Shown here: positions 33,745 to 42,301 of the stretch, in pieces
Numbering within the stretch: the stretch's first letter is position 1
How the letters are laid out: each line of letters starts with the position of its first letter
DNA from: Rhabdochlamydiaceae bacterium
GTDB taxonomy: Bacteria; Chlamydiota; Chlamydiia; Chlamydiales; Rhabdochlamydiaceae
DNA: 64,000 bases
Direction of reading: 5' to 3'
Assembly: GCA_019745395.1 (NCBI GenBank)
Contig: JAIETG010000011.1
Coordinates: 1-64,000, forward strand
The notes under the pieces: generated by a model
Seen by the model: the letters and a program-made list of their open reading frames with translations, nothing else
What the model was told of the DNA's origin: nothing
Database searches by the model: none
Made by a program: the position numbers and the translations under genes

Positions 33745-35463
33745 ATGGGGCCTTTGATAGAAGTTCAAGGACTTTGCAAATCGTTTCCTTCTTCTAGTAA
33801 ACCCGCCCTTGTAGATATTACGGCTTTGATCCCCTCAGGACAGATGATTGGACTTGTAGGCCCCGATGGATCGGGTAAAACTACTTTGATCCGTTTGATG
33901 GGAGCCTTATTGCTCCCGTCGAAAGGAAGCATTTCTATTGGAGGAAAAGATACAGTTCAAGACGCGGAGGATATCCATGTCTTGACAGGATATATGCCTC
34001 AAAGATTTGGCCTTTATGACGAATTGACTGTCTTGCAAAATTTGACGCTATATTTTGAATTGCAAGGTGGGGATTTGCTAGAAAAAGAAGCTATTTTTAC
34101 CAAGCTTTTGCATTTTACAAGGCTGAAAGATTTCACAGATAGGCAAGCTAAAGATCTTTCGGGAGGAATGAGGCAAAAGCTGGGGCTTGCTTGCGCTCTT
34201 TTAAGAAAACCAATGCTTCTTTTGTTGGATGAGCCAAGTGTTGGTGTTGATCCGATTTCTCGTAGAGAACTTTGGAGCATGGTCCATGATCTGATTGGTG
34301 AGGGAATTTCTGTCATTTGGAGTACTGCGTATTTAGATGAAGCAGAAAAATGCGATCAGATCCTTTTGATGACAGAGGGAAAGCTTCTTTTTTATGGTAA
34401 GCCTCAGGAAATAGTACAGCAAATGCAGCATCGTACCTATCTTCTCAAAGCTCCTGACCTTCATCGAAGGGTTATGGTCAAAGAGATCCTTCAAGCAGAG
34501 GAAGTGGTTGATGTCGTTCTTCAAGGAGAAGATATTCGCATTGTTTTTCATTCCCAAGAAAGCGCCTTTAAATGGAGAGATCGGCAAGAGCCTGAGATTT
34601 TTTTAAAAGAAACGCCGCCTAGATTAGAGGATGCTTTTATCAATATTTTAGGGGGAAGCAGTAAAGAGATCTCTAAATTTAGCTCTTTGTCTACCACTCA
34701 AAATTTTTCACAGGATGTTTTAATAGACATAGAGGATTTAACAAAGACTTTTGGCACATTTACTGCAGTAGATCAGATCTCATGTAAGATCCGTAGAGGA
34801 GAAGTTTTTGGCCTTTTAGGTCCTAATGGCGCCGGAAAATCTACGACATTTAAGATGCTTGCAGGACTTTTAATGCCAACAAGCGGTAAAGCTTTTGTCG
34901 ATGGACTGAATTTGAGGACAAGTCCTGCAGCTGTTCGGCAACATATCGGATATATGGCGCAGAAGTTTTCTTTGTATGGACAGATTAGTGTTTTGCAGAA
35001 TTTAGAATTTTTTGCTGGAGTTTATGGGCTAGAAGGAAAAGAAAAAACAAAAACAATCGCAGAGAGGATTGAGATGTTTGCTTTAACGCCTTATCTTTCA
35101 ACGTCGGCAGAACAGCTTCCTTTAGGATATAAGCAGCGTCTTTCTTTGGCCTGCGCTACGATGCACAATCCCGAAATCCTTTTTTTAGATGAACCAACTT
35201 CTGGTGTAGATCCTTTGATCCGTAGAGAGTTTTGGGACCACATCAATGCTTTAGTGGAAAAAGGGGTGACGATCATGGTCACAACTCATTTTATGGATGA
35301 AGCAGAGTATTGCGACCGCATTGCACTGATATACCAAGGTAAAATGATTCATGTAGATAGCCCCGGTGCGCTCAAAAAACTAGCGCAAACAAAGGAAAAT
35401 CCCGATCCTAGTTTAGAAGATGCCTTTATTCACTTGATCGAGGAATACGACTATGCAAATTAG
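33745..35463 (+). CDS. ybhF: Tandem ABC ATPase of a drug exporter (YbhF-like)
   Basis: A 572-residue protein with two ABC nucleotide-binding domains. NBD1 (about 1-225) has Walker A GPDGSGKTT, signature LSGGMRQKLGLA and Walker B MLLLLDEPSVGVDP; it carries TAYLDEA where a switch His is usual. NBD2 (about 330-560) has GPNGAGKST, a degenerate signature LPLGYKQRLSLA, Walker B EILFLDEPTSGVDP and switch His TTHFMDEA. Each domain therefore lacks a different conserved element, a pattern typical of YbhF and other asymmetric exporters, where the composite sites differ. It energises export through the two permeases that follow. It begins directly after the adaptor's stop and overlaps the next gene by 11 bp. 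Confidence 0.92.
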   Translation: MGPLIEVQGLCKSFPSSSKPALVDITALIPSGQMIGLVGPDGSGKTTLIRLMGALLLPSKGSISIGGKDTVQDAEDIHVLTGYMPQRFGLYDELTVLQNLTLYFELQGGDLLEKEAIFTKLLHFTRLKDFTDRQAKDLSGGMRQKLGLACALLRKPMLLLLDEPSVGVDPISRRELWSMVHDLIGEGISVIWSTAYLDEAEKCDQILLMTEGKLLFYGKPQEIVQQMQHRTYLLKAPDLHRRVMVKEILQAEEVVDVVLQGEDIRIVFHSQESAFKWRDRQEPEIFLKETPPRLEDAFINILGGSSKEISKFSSLSTTQNFSQDVLIDIEDLTKTFGTFTAVDQISCKIRRGEVFGLLGPNGAGKSTTFKMLAGLLMPTSGKAFVDGLNLRTSPAAVRQHIGYMAQKFSLYGQISVLQNLEFFAGVYGLEGKEKTKTIAERIEMFALTPYLSTSAEQLPLGYKQRLSLACATMHNPEILFLDEPTSGVDPLIRREFWDHINALVEKGVTIMVTTHFMDEAEYCDRIALIYQGKMIHVDSPGALKKLAQTKENPDPSLEDAFIHLIEEYDYAN

Positions 35464-36574
35464 TCTCTCTACTAGACATCGTCGGATGAGGGCTTTTATA
35501 AAAAAAGAGCTGTATCAGATCAGGTCAGATTTCAGCACTTTTTTAATTTGCATGGTCCTTCCCTTATTTCTCTTATTTCTCTATGGATATGGGGTTTCTT
35601 TGGATTTGAATCATCTGCGTTTAGGAGTTGTAATGGAAGATAGCTCTCCTGAAGCGCAGTCTTTGATCGAAAGTTTTACGAATTCTCCTTATTTTGATGT
35701 GAAGATTTTTCGAGACAAACAGGTGGCCATAGAGGAAATTATCCGAGGATCTCTTCGTGGTTTTGTAGTTATTCCGTCTTATTTTTCGGAGTTTTACAGC
35801 AATCAAAATAAGATAGCGCCAGTACAGGTCATTGCTGATGGAAGCGAGCCTAATACAGCAAATTTTGTGCAAAATTATGTGGAGGGCGCTTTTCAGAAAT
35901 ATTTGCAGCAACAAGGACAGCCTAATGCTTTGGTACGCATGGAATCTCGCGTTTGGTATAATGAAGAATTAGAAAGTCGCTATTTTCTTCTCTCTGGTTC
36001 TTTAGCGATCATCATGACCCTTATTGGAACGCTTTTAACGGCGCTTGTCGTATCTAGGGAATGGGAGAGAGGGACCATGGAATCGCTTTTTTCCACAGCC
36101 ATTCAAATTCCGGAGCTAGTTTTGGGAAAGCTCATTCCTTATTTTATGTTAGGAATGATTTCTATGGGTCTCTGTGTTTTTGTGTCTGTTTTTATTTTTG
36201 GGCTTCCTTTTCGCGGATCTTTACTCTCTCTATTAATGGTATCTTCTGCTTTTTTATTTTGCGCTGTGGGACTTGGTCTCATGATTTCTACACTTTCTAA
36301 AAATCAGGTAGTGGCCTACCAAGTTTCCATTATTACAGGATTTTTACCCTCTTATATCCTTTCGGGATTCCTTTTTGAAATCTCTAGCATGCCTACGTGG
36401 ATCCAGTGGCTTACCCATATTATACCGGCTAGATATTTTGTGCAGTGCTTGCAAACACTGTTTTTAGTCGGAGATGTGCCTTATCTTATTTGGAGAAACA
36501 TGGTTCCTATGATTGTTATTGGACTTGTTTTTTTTCTAATTACGGCTAGAAAAACTGTAAAGAGGCTTGATTGA
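35453..36574 (+). CDS. ybhS: ABC-2 type permease, first (YbhS-like)
   Basis: A 373-residue ABC-2 permease. It has an N-terminal membrane segment (FSTFLICMVLPLFLLFLYGYG), a periplasmic domain of about 130 residues, then five segments from residue ~180, with ESRYFLLSGSLAIIMTLIGTLL and the conserved REWERGTMESLFSTAI elbow helix. It forms half of the membrane pore. The start overlaps the ATPase gene by 11 bp; an ATG at codon 12 (MRAFIKKE) is an alternative. The neighbouring permease is a distant paralogue, so the channel is a heterodimer as in YbhSR. Confidence 0.9.
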   Translation: MQISLSTRHRRMRAFIKKELYQIRSDFSTFLICMVLPLFLLFLYGYGVSLDLNHLRLGVVMEDSSPEAQSLIESFTNSPYFDVKIFRDKQVAIEEIIRGSLRGFVVIPSYFSEFYSNQNKIAPVQVIADGSEPNTANFVQNYVEGAFQKYLQQQGQPNALVRMESRVWYNEELESRYFLLSGSLAIIMTLIGTLLTALVVSREWERGTMESLFSTAIQIPELVLGKLIPYFMLGMISMGLCVFVSVFIFGLPFRGSLLSLLMVSSAFLFCAVGLGLMISTLSKNQVVAYQVSIITGFLPSYILSGFLFEISSMPTWIQWLTHIIPARYFVQCLQTLFLVGDVPYLIWRNMVPMIVIGLVFFLITARKTVKRLD

Positions 36575-36575
36575 T

Positions 36576-37682
36576 ATGAAGCGCATCTTAGCCTTAATTA
36601 GAAAAGAGCTTATCGGGGTTTGGAGAGATCCCAAAAGTCGCATGTCACTTTTGGCTCCTCCTTTGGTCCAGTTACTTATTTTTACTTTTGCAGCGACATT
36701 AGATGTGAAAAATGTATCTATGGGGGTGCTTAATCTCGATTCTGGAGAAAAGGGATTTGAGCTCATCGAAAGATTTCAAGGATCTCCCACGTTTTCTCAT
36801 ATTACATACTTGCAAAGTGAAAGAGAAATTCCGCATTTCATGGATGTTCAAAAGGGGCTGATGGTGCTCTACATTGATTCTACTTTTTCCAGAGATGTAG
36901 ATGGGAAAAAGGAGGCTACAGTTGAGCTCATTTTAGATGGACGCAAGTCTAATACAGCGCAAATTGTCATGGGGTATGCAAATACGATTATTTCAGCATT
37001 TAGCAAAGAGGTTTCTGCCCTAGAAAATAAACCCATAGAAAATATTGCCTTAGTTCCTCGTAACTGGTTTAACCCGAACTTGCTTTATTACTGGTTTAAT
37101 ATTCCATCTCTTGTAGCCACGCTTTCCATGATTACAGCTTTAGTTGTTACCTCTATTTCTATCGCAAGAGAAAGAGAGCTTGGAACTTTTGACCAGCTCT
37201 TAGTTTCTCCCTTAGTCCCTAGGGAAATTTTGCTTGGGAAGATTATTCCAGGCATTATTATAGGGGTTTTAGAGGGATTGTTCATGTGGGTCATGGGATC
37301 TCTCGTTTTCCAAATTCCCTTTACGGGATCTTTTTTGCTGTTTTTATTGAGCTTGATCGTTTTTATTACCGCAATTAGCGGAATTGGACTTTTTATTTCC
37401 TCAATTTCTTCTACGCAACAGCAAGCTATGCTCGGGACCTTTGTTTTTATGGTCCCATCCATTTTACTATCAGGTTTTGCAACTCCTGTAGAAAATATGC
37501 CCTCTTGGTTGGAGTGGGTTTCTTATGGAAGTCCTTTAAGGTACATGCTTGTGATTTCTAAGGGGATTTTTCTCAAAGCCATGCCAGCTCATGATATTTT
37601 AAGCAATCTATGGCCTATGGCCCTAATTGCTTGTGTAACTTGCCCTGGAGCTGCTCTTTATTTTAGGAGGAAAGTACAGTGA
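36576..37682 (+). CDS. ybhR: ABC-2 type permease, second (YbhR-like)
   Basis: A 368-residue ABC-2 permease, partner of the preceding one. After the N-terminal segment (SLLAPPLVQLLIFTFAATLD) and a periplasmic domain come LLYYWFNIPSLVATLSMITALVV, the elbow-helix motif RERELGTFDQLLVSPL, and the C-terminal segments with PSILLSGFATPVENMPSWLE. The ATG at 36576 is preceded by AGAGG; a TTG nine bases upstream is in frame. The stop overlaps the start of the channel gene by four bases (GTGA). All five operon genes are therefore translationally coupled or nearly so, which implies balanced production of pump parts. Confidence 0.9.
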   Translation: MKRILALIRKELIGVWRDPKSRMSLLAPPLVQLLIFTFAATLDVKNVSMGVLNLDSGEKGFELIERFQGSPTFSHITYLQSEREIPHFMDVQKGLMVLYIDSTFSRDVDGKKEATVELILDGRKSNTAQIVMGYANTIISAFSKEVSALENKPIENIALVPRNWFNPNLLYYWFNIPSLVATLSMITALVVTSISIARERELGTFDQLLVSPLVPREILLGKIIPGIIIGVLEGLFMWVMGSLVFQIPFTGSFLLFLLSLIVFITAISGIGLFISSISSTQQQAMLGTFVFMVPSILLSGFATPVENMPSWLEWVSYGSPLRYMLVISKGIFLKAMPAHDILSNLWPMALIACVTCPGAALYFRRKVQ

Positions 37683-39148
37683 GATATATAGGAATCGTTT
37701 CTTTGTTAGCTGTTGTGACTACTAGCTGTACAGTAGGTCCTAAATACAAGCCTCCGGAGCTGACGTATTCCGATGAATGGCATGGTCAAGAAGCGGAATC
37801 TGTAGATCTTTCCTTACAAGAATCTATTACAACGCGTTGGTGGGAAGTTTTTCATGACGAGCTTTTGACAAAATACATAGAAAAGGCTGCAGCTTGCAAT
37901 CACACGGTTTTGATGGCAGAGGCAAATATTCAACAGGCAAGAGCTTTAAAGAAAGTGGCTGTTTCTCAGTATTTGCCACAGCTGGGGCTTGATTTCAACG
38001 GATCTAAAACATACTTTAGTAAAAATGGCCCGGTATTTTCAGGTCCATCTCTTGTTGGTGGTGTTAGTTCTATAACAGGGCTTCCATTTCAGCTTCAGAT
38101 CCCTCAAATTCAGCCTCTTTATAACGCTCTTATTGATGTTTCTTGGGAGATTGATCTTTTTGGCAGGACAAGAAATGAAGTAAAAGCGCGAACGGCTATG
38201 ATTGGAAGTGCTGAGGAAGAGAGAAAAGGTGTGCTTCTTTCCGTGTTTGCAGAAATTGCCATGAACTATATGCAGCTACGAGCAACACAACAACAAGGGG
38301 TCTTGATTGAGGCGAATATCGATTTACTAGAAGATATACAAAAAATTATCCAGGAAAATGTATCTCAAGGATTTTCTAGTGAATTGGAGCTCATGCAGAT
38401 TGAATCTGTCCTTGCTAAAGCAAAATCAGAGCTCCCTCTTACTTACGCTCAAGTTTATCAAACCATCTATGCGCTTTCGATATTGATTGCCGAACCTCCA
38501 GAAGCTCTTCTTTCAGAACTTCTTCCTATTCAAAATCTCCCAGACCTTCCTGAAAATGTTGTTATTGGACTTCGTTCTGACTTGTTGCGAAGGCGCCCTG
38601 ATGTGGGGCTAGCAGAACGCCAGCTTGCGGCTGCAACGGCCAATGTGGGTGTTGCTGTTTCCTCTTTTTTTCCTAAATTTACTTTAGGAGGAGATATTGG
38701 ATTTCAGTCTTTGAAATTTGTCAATTTATTCACAGGGATGAGTAAGACCTGGTCTATTGGGGGAGATGTTAATATGCCTCTATTCCAAGGGGGGAGATTG
38801 ATTGGGAATCTGCGTGTTAGCGAAGCTCAAGCTGTCTATGCTGCACAAAGCTACGAACAAACCGTTCTTACTGCCTTACAAGAGGCAGAAAGCGCGCTGG
38901 CTCGCTATGAAGGGGATGTGAAAACTGTGGAGGCCTTGGAAGAGTCGGTAGAAAAGGAAACTCAGGCTTGTTTTATTGTGGAAAAACAATATGAACAAGG
39001 ATATGCAAATCGTACTCAGCTTCTTCAAATTAAAATGGATCTTAATATGTCTGAAGAAGAGCAGTTGAATAGTAGATCCAATACCTTGATTGATCTGATC
39101 GTTCTTTATAAGACTTTAGGTGGGGGATTTGAGCCTTTTTCTCAATAG
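37679..39148 (+). CDS. TolC/OprM-type outer-membrane efflux lipoprotein
   Basis: A 489-residue outer-membrane factor of the NodT/OprM family. The start is GTG inside the preceding gene's stop. The signal ends in a lipobox (LAVVTTSC, Cys17), followed by the family hallmark TVGPKYKPPEL. Two structural halves follow, with typical RSDLLRRRPDVGLAERQLAAA and the GGDVNMPLFQGG strand. The trimer would form the exit duct for the ABC exporter. An outer-membrane factor encoded in the same operon makes the pump self-contained, whereas E. coli ybhGFSR uses TolC encoded elsewhere. Drug, bile-salt or host-peptide export are possible; the substrate cannot be told from sequence. Confidence 0.92.
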   Translation: MRYIGIVSLLAVVTTSCTVGPKYKPPELTYSDEWHGQEAESVDLSLQESITTRWWEVFHDELLTKYIEKAAACNHTVLMAEANIQQARALKKVAVSQYLPQLGLDFNGSKTYFSKNGPVFSGPSLVGGVSSITGLPFQLQIPQIQPLYNALIDVSWEIDLFGRTRNEVKARTAMIGSAEEERKGVLLSVFAEIAMNYMQLRATQQQGVLIEANIDLLEDIQKIIQENVSQGFSSELELMQIESVLAKAKSELPLTYAQVYQTIYALSILIAEPPEALLSELLPIQNLPDLPENVVIGLRSDLLRRRPDVGLAERQLAAATANVGVAVSSFFPKFTLGGDIGFQSLKFVNLFTGMSKTWSIGGDVNMPLFQGGRLIGNLRVSEAQAVYAAQSYEQTVLTALQEAESALARYEGDVKTVEALEESVEKETQACFIVEKQYEQGYANRTQLLQIKMDLNMSEEEQLNSRSNTLIDLIVLYKTLGGGFEPFSQ

Positions 39149-39369
39149 AGGAAAGAAATTTGACTCTATGGGCGGATCTGTCGATAAATTTTTTCTATAA
39201 CTTTCAGAATGATAAGAAATAGAAAAAATCTATATGTATTAATTTGTTTTTTATTTGTTTGTTGATGTTTTATTTTTTTGGTGTGTGGATTTTTTTTTCT
39301 TTTAATCGTTTTTCGTGTTAAAATATTTCGCTTTTTGTGGAATTTACATCGTTTTGATTAGGAGAAAAT

Positions 39370-42291
39370 ATGTCTACAGATCTAAGTCCAACTGCTAGGG
39401 CTTTTGTCCCAGGTCTTAATGCGGCTGCTAAGGTTTTTGTTCCAGCAGGGGGGCTCAAGCAGCCTCAGACAGCTTCTTCCATTGATGAGAAAGTAACCAC
39501 AGTATATGAAAAAAGTGTAGAAAGTCCTCCTGTACTCCCTCCCTCGTATTCTAACTCTTTTCGAGCTCAAGACTCTCTTGATTATAAAGAGTTGATGCAA
39601 GCATTGAATGCAGAGGCTAGGGGATATGAGGAAGCCCTTGAGCTGTCTATGTCCCCGAACATTGAGAGCTCTAACCCTATTAATCAACAGCTGGAACTAG
39701 ATATCCCACCTCAACCCCCTTCTGAGGATTATTCTAAGTCTTTTAAAGTTGAAGACTCTCTTGAATATAAAGACCTAATGGCAGCGTTGAACGCAGAGGC
39801 TTTAGGCAGATATGAGGAAACTAACCTCAAAGTCCCTGAGATGTCTATGACCTCTCAGATTGTTAGCTTTGATCCTATTAATCAGGAGCTGGAACTAGCT
39901 GCTGATTATGCAGCTGTCCTCTCAATTTTGAATAGAAATTCAGAGGGCTTAGAAGCGAAAAATGTAAGAAAATCCATGGAAGTTTTGCTCAACCTTTATA
40001 AGGTAAGTCGAATAAAACCTCCAAGTGATGTATTGCAAAAAATGAGGGACCTGGTCTTTTCTCGTCTCGGCGCATTCGCACGTTATGAACTTAGAGGTTT
40101 TATAGATGCATTCCAAAGGCTTGAAGGTAGAGACTCCTCTGCAGCAAGTGCTATTGTTAAGCATATTATCCCTAGAGAACATTATTTTACGCACCTCAAT
40201 CCTAGAAGGGGTAATTTTTCGTATATGCATCCTATGGATGATCTTTCTATGGAAAGCTTACAAAGATTTAATGGGTTATATTGTCCTAAATGTCGTGAAG
40301 ATTTTTTCGAAAATCCCAATTTTTCTCTTGTAGAGGCTAATGCAAATTATGTGGAGAGATTTGTTCGAGCAAGTGAACTAGATCCCTTTAAGGCCACGAT
40401 TAAACCTATCAACTTTTCTGAAGTAAAGAGATGGACGCAAGAACTAATTTGTTGTATAGAAGCAGATAACTGGCAAGAAATCGAGAACGCAATAGCTCTT
40501 TTATTGCAAAACGGTGGCCGGATTTCTTCCCATATCATGGATATGGTTCGAAGCTCTTCTTGTTCTTACAAGGTCATGCAAGCTTTAATTAAGACGACAA
40601 AAAAGGCTACGTTAGAAGATTTTCGATTGGCATTTGAGAAGGGATACCCTTTAGATATGCTCTCATTTATGATCTCTCATTTGTCAGGTATTGGAAGTGA
40701 GAGTCCCGATGCAGTCCTTACCTTGGCTTTAGAATGTCAGTGTTCTTTAGATGTGGTGCAACTTTTGGTCGAAGCGGGAGCTAAAATGACTCATCAAAGT
40801 ATTAAGAGAGCATTGCAGCATAGTCCTTCCGATGTTTTAGACTTTGCTATTGCCTCCTATGGCAATGGAAAGTTGTGTCCCTCACAAGATCTTCCCTATG
40901 TAGGAATGGAATTTTTACCTAAAGAAAGATGGGATTATGTATTCAGTAAATTGGAAAATCCCTTTGAAGATTATTCTATGGATAGAATTTTACATCACTT
41001 TTTATCCTTAAGTATTAGTGGATGTCCGATTTATCCAGAACTTGTTCAGTTTTTTTTAGATAAAGGGGGATACATACCTACAAGGTCCGTACAGCGCATT
41101 TTAATGGCAGCTCTACCGCCCTCTTTAAAGCTAAAACTTTTAGATAGATGGATTGGAGAAGGAGGCGTTGTTACGGCGGATCTTATTGAGTTTGCACTCA
41201 CTCCTAAAAGCTCTCAAATACAATGTAAAAATACCCTGGAAATTATCCAGTACCTTTTTACCCATTGGACAATTGACCAAGAAAAAATTCCTGAATTGTT
41301 AAAAACCGCTGTCCGATGGTCTGACTTAGTGGATTTTATAAAAACTCTTATGGATTTAAGTTCGAATTTAGAGTTTATAGAAGAGTTTTTAGGGCATAAA
41401 AAAGCACAAGAGATCGTAGAGTACTTTCTTAGTAAAGAAGGGAAAATTTCCTCACAGGTCATTCCTCGTATTTTGCATTCCGATCTTTCACCTGCTCTTA
41501 AATTGAAAATTGTTCAGTATTGGCTCGATCGAGGAGGCGAAGTTACGTATGAGATTTTAAGCTATGCCCTTTCTTCTGCTAGTTATAGGAATTTGCACGA
41601 GGTCGTAGACTATCTTTTGCCTTTTTGGAATGTGGATCCTCTAAAAATTTCCGATCTTATTAAAGAGGCTTCTTGCGGAGATGCTTCTACTTTTGTGGTG
41701 AAGCACTTTATAGATTTGTATGAAAATCCTAAATTTATCGTTGAATTACTCCATCACAAATCTTCCTTAGAATTGATTCAACATTTGTGTAGTAAGGGAG
41801 TGGAGGTATCTTCAGGTATGGTAATATCTGCGTTAAAATATCCTGGACATGTATATGTAGGTGGCATTTTTCCAGATAGTGTAAAGCCCTGGCTATTGAA
41901 AGGAAAAGACGCAAAACTTTGGTTGATTAATGAGTGGACAAAGGGAGAACCCATTGTATCACAAAATATGATCCAACTGGCGGTAGATTGTAGAAATGCT
42001 CCTGAAGTCATAAATTGCCTTCAATCTCTAAAAAAAGAAGAAGGACCAGATATAGCTGTACTGCAGAATGAGTTTTCAGAAATGAAAATCCAAAAGCCTG
42101 TTGCTGTTAAGTCCTCTGGAGCTGCCGCTGTTAAGTCCTCTAGCAATGTTACTGTTAAGTCCTCTAGCGATTTTATGAAATCGGACAATCCCAGAGGTTT
42201 TTCTTCTACCCTATCTGGTAATTCGCAATCTTTTATGCAAGAAAATAAACATCTTCGGAAAGGAGCATTTGGACGTCCTCCCAAAAAATAA
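39370..42291 (+). CDS. Large repeat protein with two N-terminal PAM2-like motifs, candidate translation-targeting effector
   Basis: A 973-residue protein. Residues 5-25 hold two PAM2-like peptides (LSPTARAFVP and LNAAAKVFVP). Residues 60-110 and 121-176 are a diverged duplication (Y-S-x-SF...DSL-[DE]-YK-[DE]-LM-x-ALNAEA...PINQ-[QE]-LEL). A His/Cys cluster (H270, H274, H286, C304, C307; YCPKCREDFF) recalls a degenerate RING/U-box or zinc finger. From about 365 on, an ankyrin-like helical solenoid contains a long duplication (about 556-676 and 679-796), including PPSLKLKLLDRWIGEGGVVT against SPALKLKIVQYWLDRGGEVT. The tail has three VKSS repeats. TAGGAG precedes the ATG. No signal peptide or membrane segment. 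A host-directed effector is inference, but several host-type features coincide. Confidence 0.8.
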   Translation: MSTDLSPTARAFVPGLNAAAKVFVPAGGLKQPQTASSIDEKVTTVYEKSVESPPVLPPSYSNSFRAQDSLDYKELMQALNAEARGYEEALELSMSPNIESSNPINQQLELDIPPQPPSEDYSKSFKVEDSLEYKDLMAALNAEALGRYEETNLKVPEMSMTSQIVSFDPINQELELAADYAAVLSILNRNSEGLEAKNVRKSMEVLLNLYKVSRIKPPSDVLQKMRDLVFSRLGAFARYELRGFIDAFQRLEGRDSSAASAIVKHIIPREHYFTHLNPRRGNFSYMHPMDDLSMESLQRFNGLYCPKCREDFFENPNFSLVEANANYVERFVRASELDPFKATIKPINFSEVKRWTQELICCIEADNWQEIENAIALLLQNGGRISSHIMDMVRSSSCSYKVMQALIKTTKKATLEDFRLAFEKGYPLDMLSFMISHLSGIGSESPDAVLTLALECQCSLDVVQLLVEAGAKMTHQSIKRALQHSPSDVLDFAIASYGNGKLCPSQDLPYVGMEFLPKERWDYVFSKLENPFEDYSMDRILHHFLSLSISGCPIYPELVQFFLDKGGYIPTRSVQRILMAALPPSLKLKLLDRWIGEGGVVTADLIEFALTPKSSQIQCKNTLEIIQYLFTHWTIDQEKIPELLKTAVRWSDLVDFIKTLMDLSSNLEFIEEFLGHKKAQEIVEYFLSKEGKISSQVIPRILHSDLSPALKLKIVQYWLDRGGEVTYEILSYALSSASYRNLHEVVDYLLPFWNVDPLKISDLIKEASCGDASTFVVKHFIDLYENPKFIVELLHHKSSLELIQHLCSKGVEVSSGMVISALKYPGHVYVGGIFPDSVKPWLLKGKDAKLWLINEWTKGEPIVSQNMIQLAVDCRNAPEVINCLQSLKKEEGPDIAVLQNEFSEMKIQKPVAVKSSGAAAVKSSSNVTVKSSSDFMKSDNPRGFSSTLSGNSQSFMQENKHLRKGAFGRPPKK
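39382..39444 (+). other. Tandem PAM2-like (PABP-binding) motif coding segment
   Basis: It encodes residues 5-25 of the 973-aa protein. L5-S-P-T-A-R-A-F-V-P14 and L16-N-A-A-A-K-V-F-V-P25 both fit the PAM2 core L-[NS]-x-x-A-[KR]-x-F-V-P, known to bind the MLLE domain of poly(A)-binding protein. One Gly separates them. The key Leu, Ala and Phe are present in both copies. Confidence 0.6.
42104..42165 (+). repeat. Three 24-bp repeats at the 3' end of the 973-aa gene
   Basis: CTGTTAAGTCCTCT occurs at 42104, 42128 and 42152, a 24-bp period, encoding three eight-residue units with the core VKSS. It is a coding minisatellite likely to vary in copy number between strains. Confidence 0.9.
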
Positions 42292-42301
42292 AACGGAAAC
42301 C

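Noticed and set aside
37088-37462. Reverse 124-codon frame
   Set aside because: It is antisense to the ybhR-like permease and contains no recognisable pattern.
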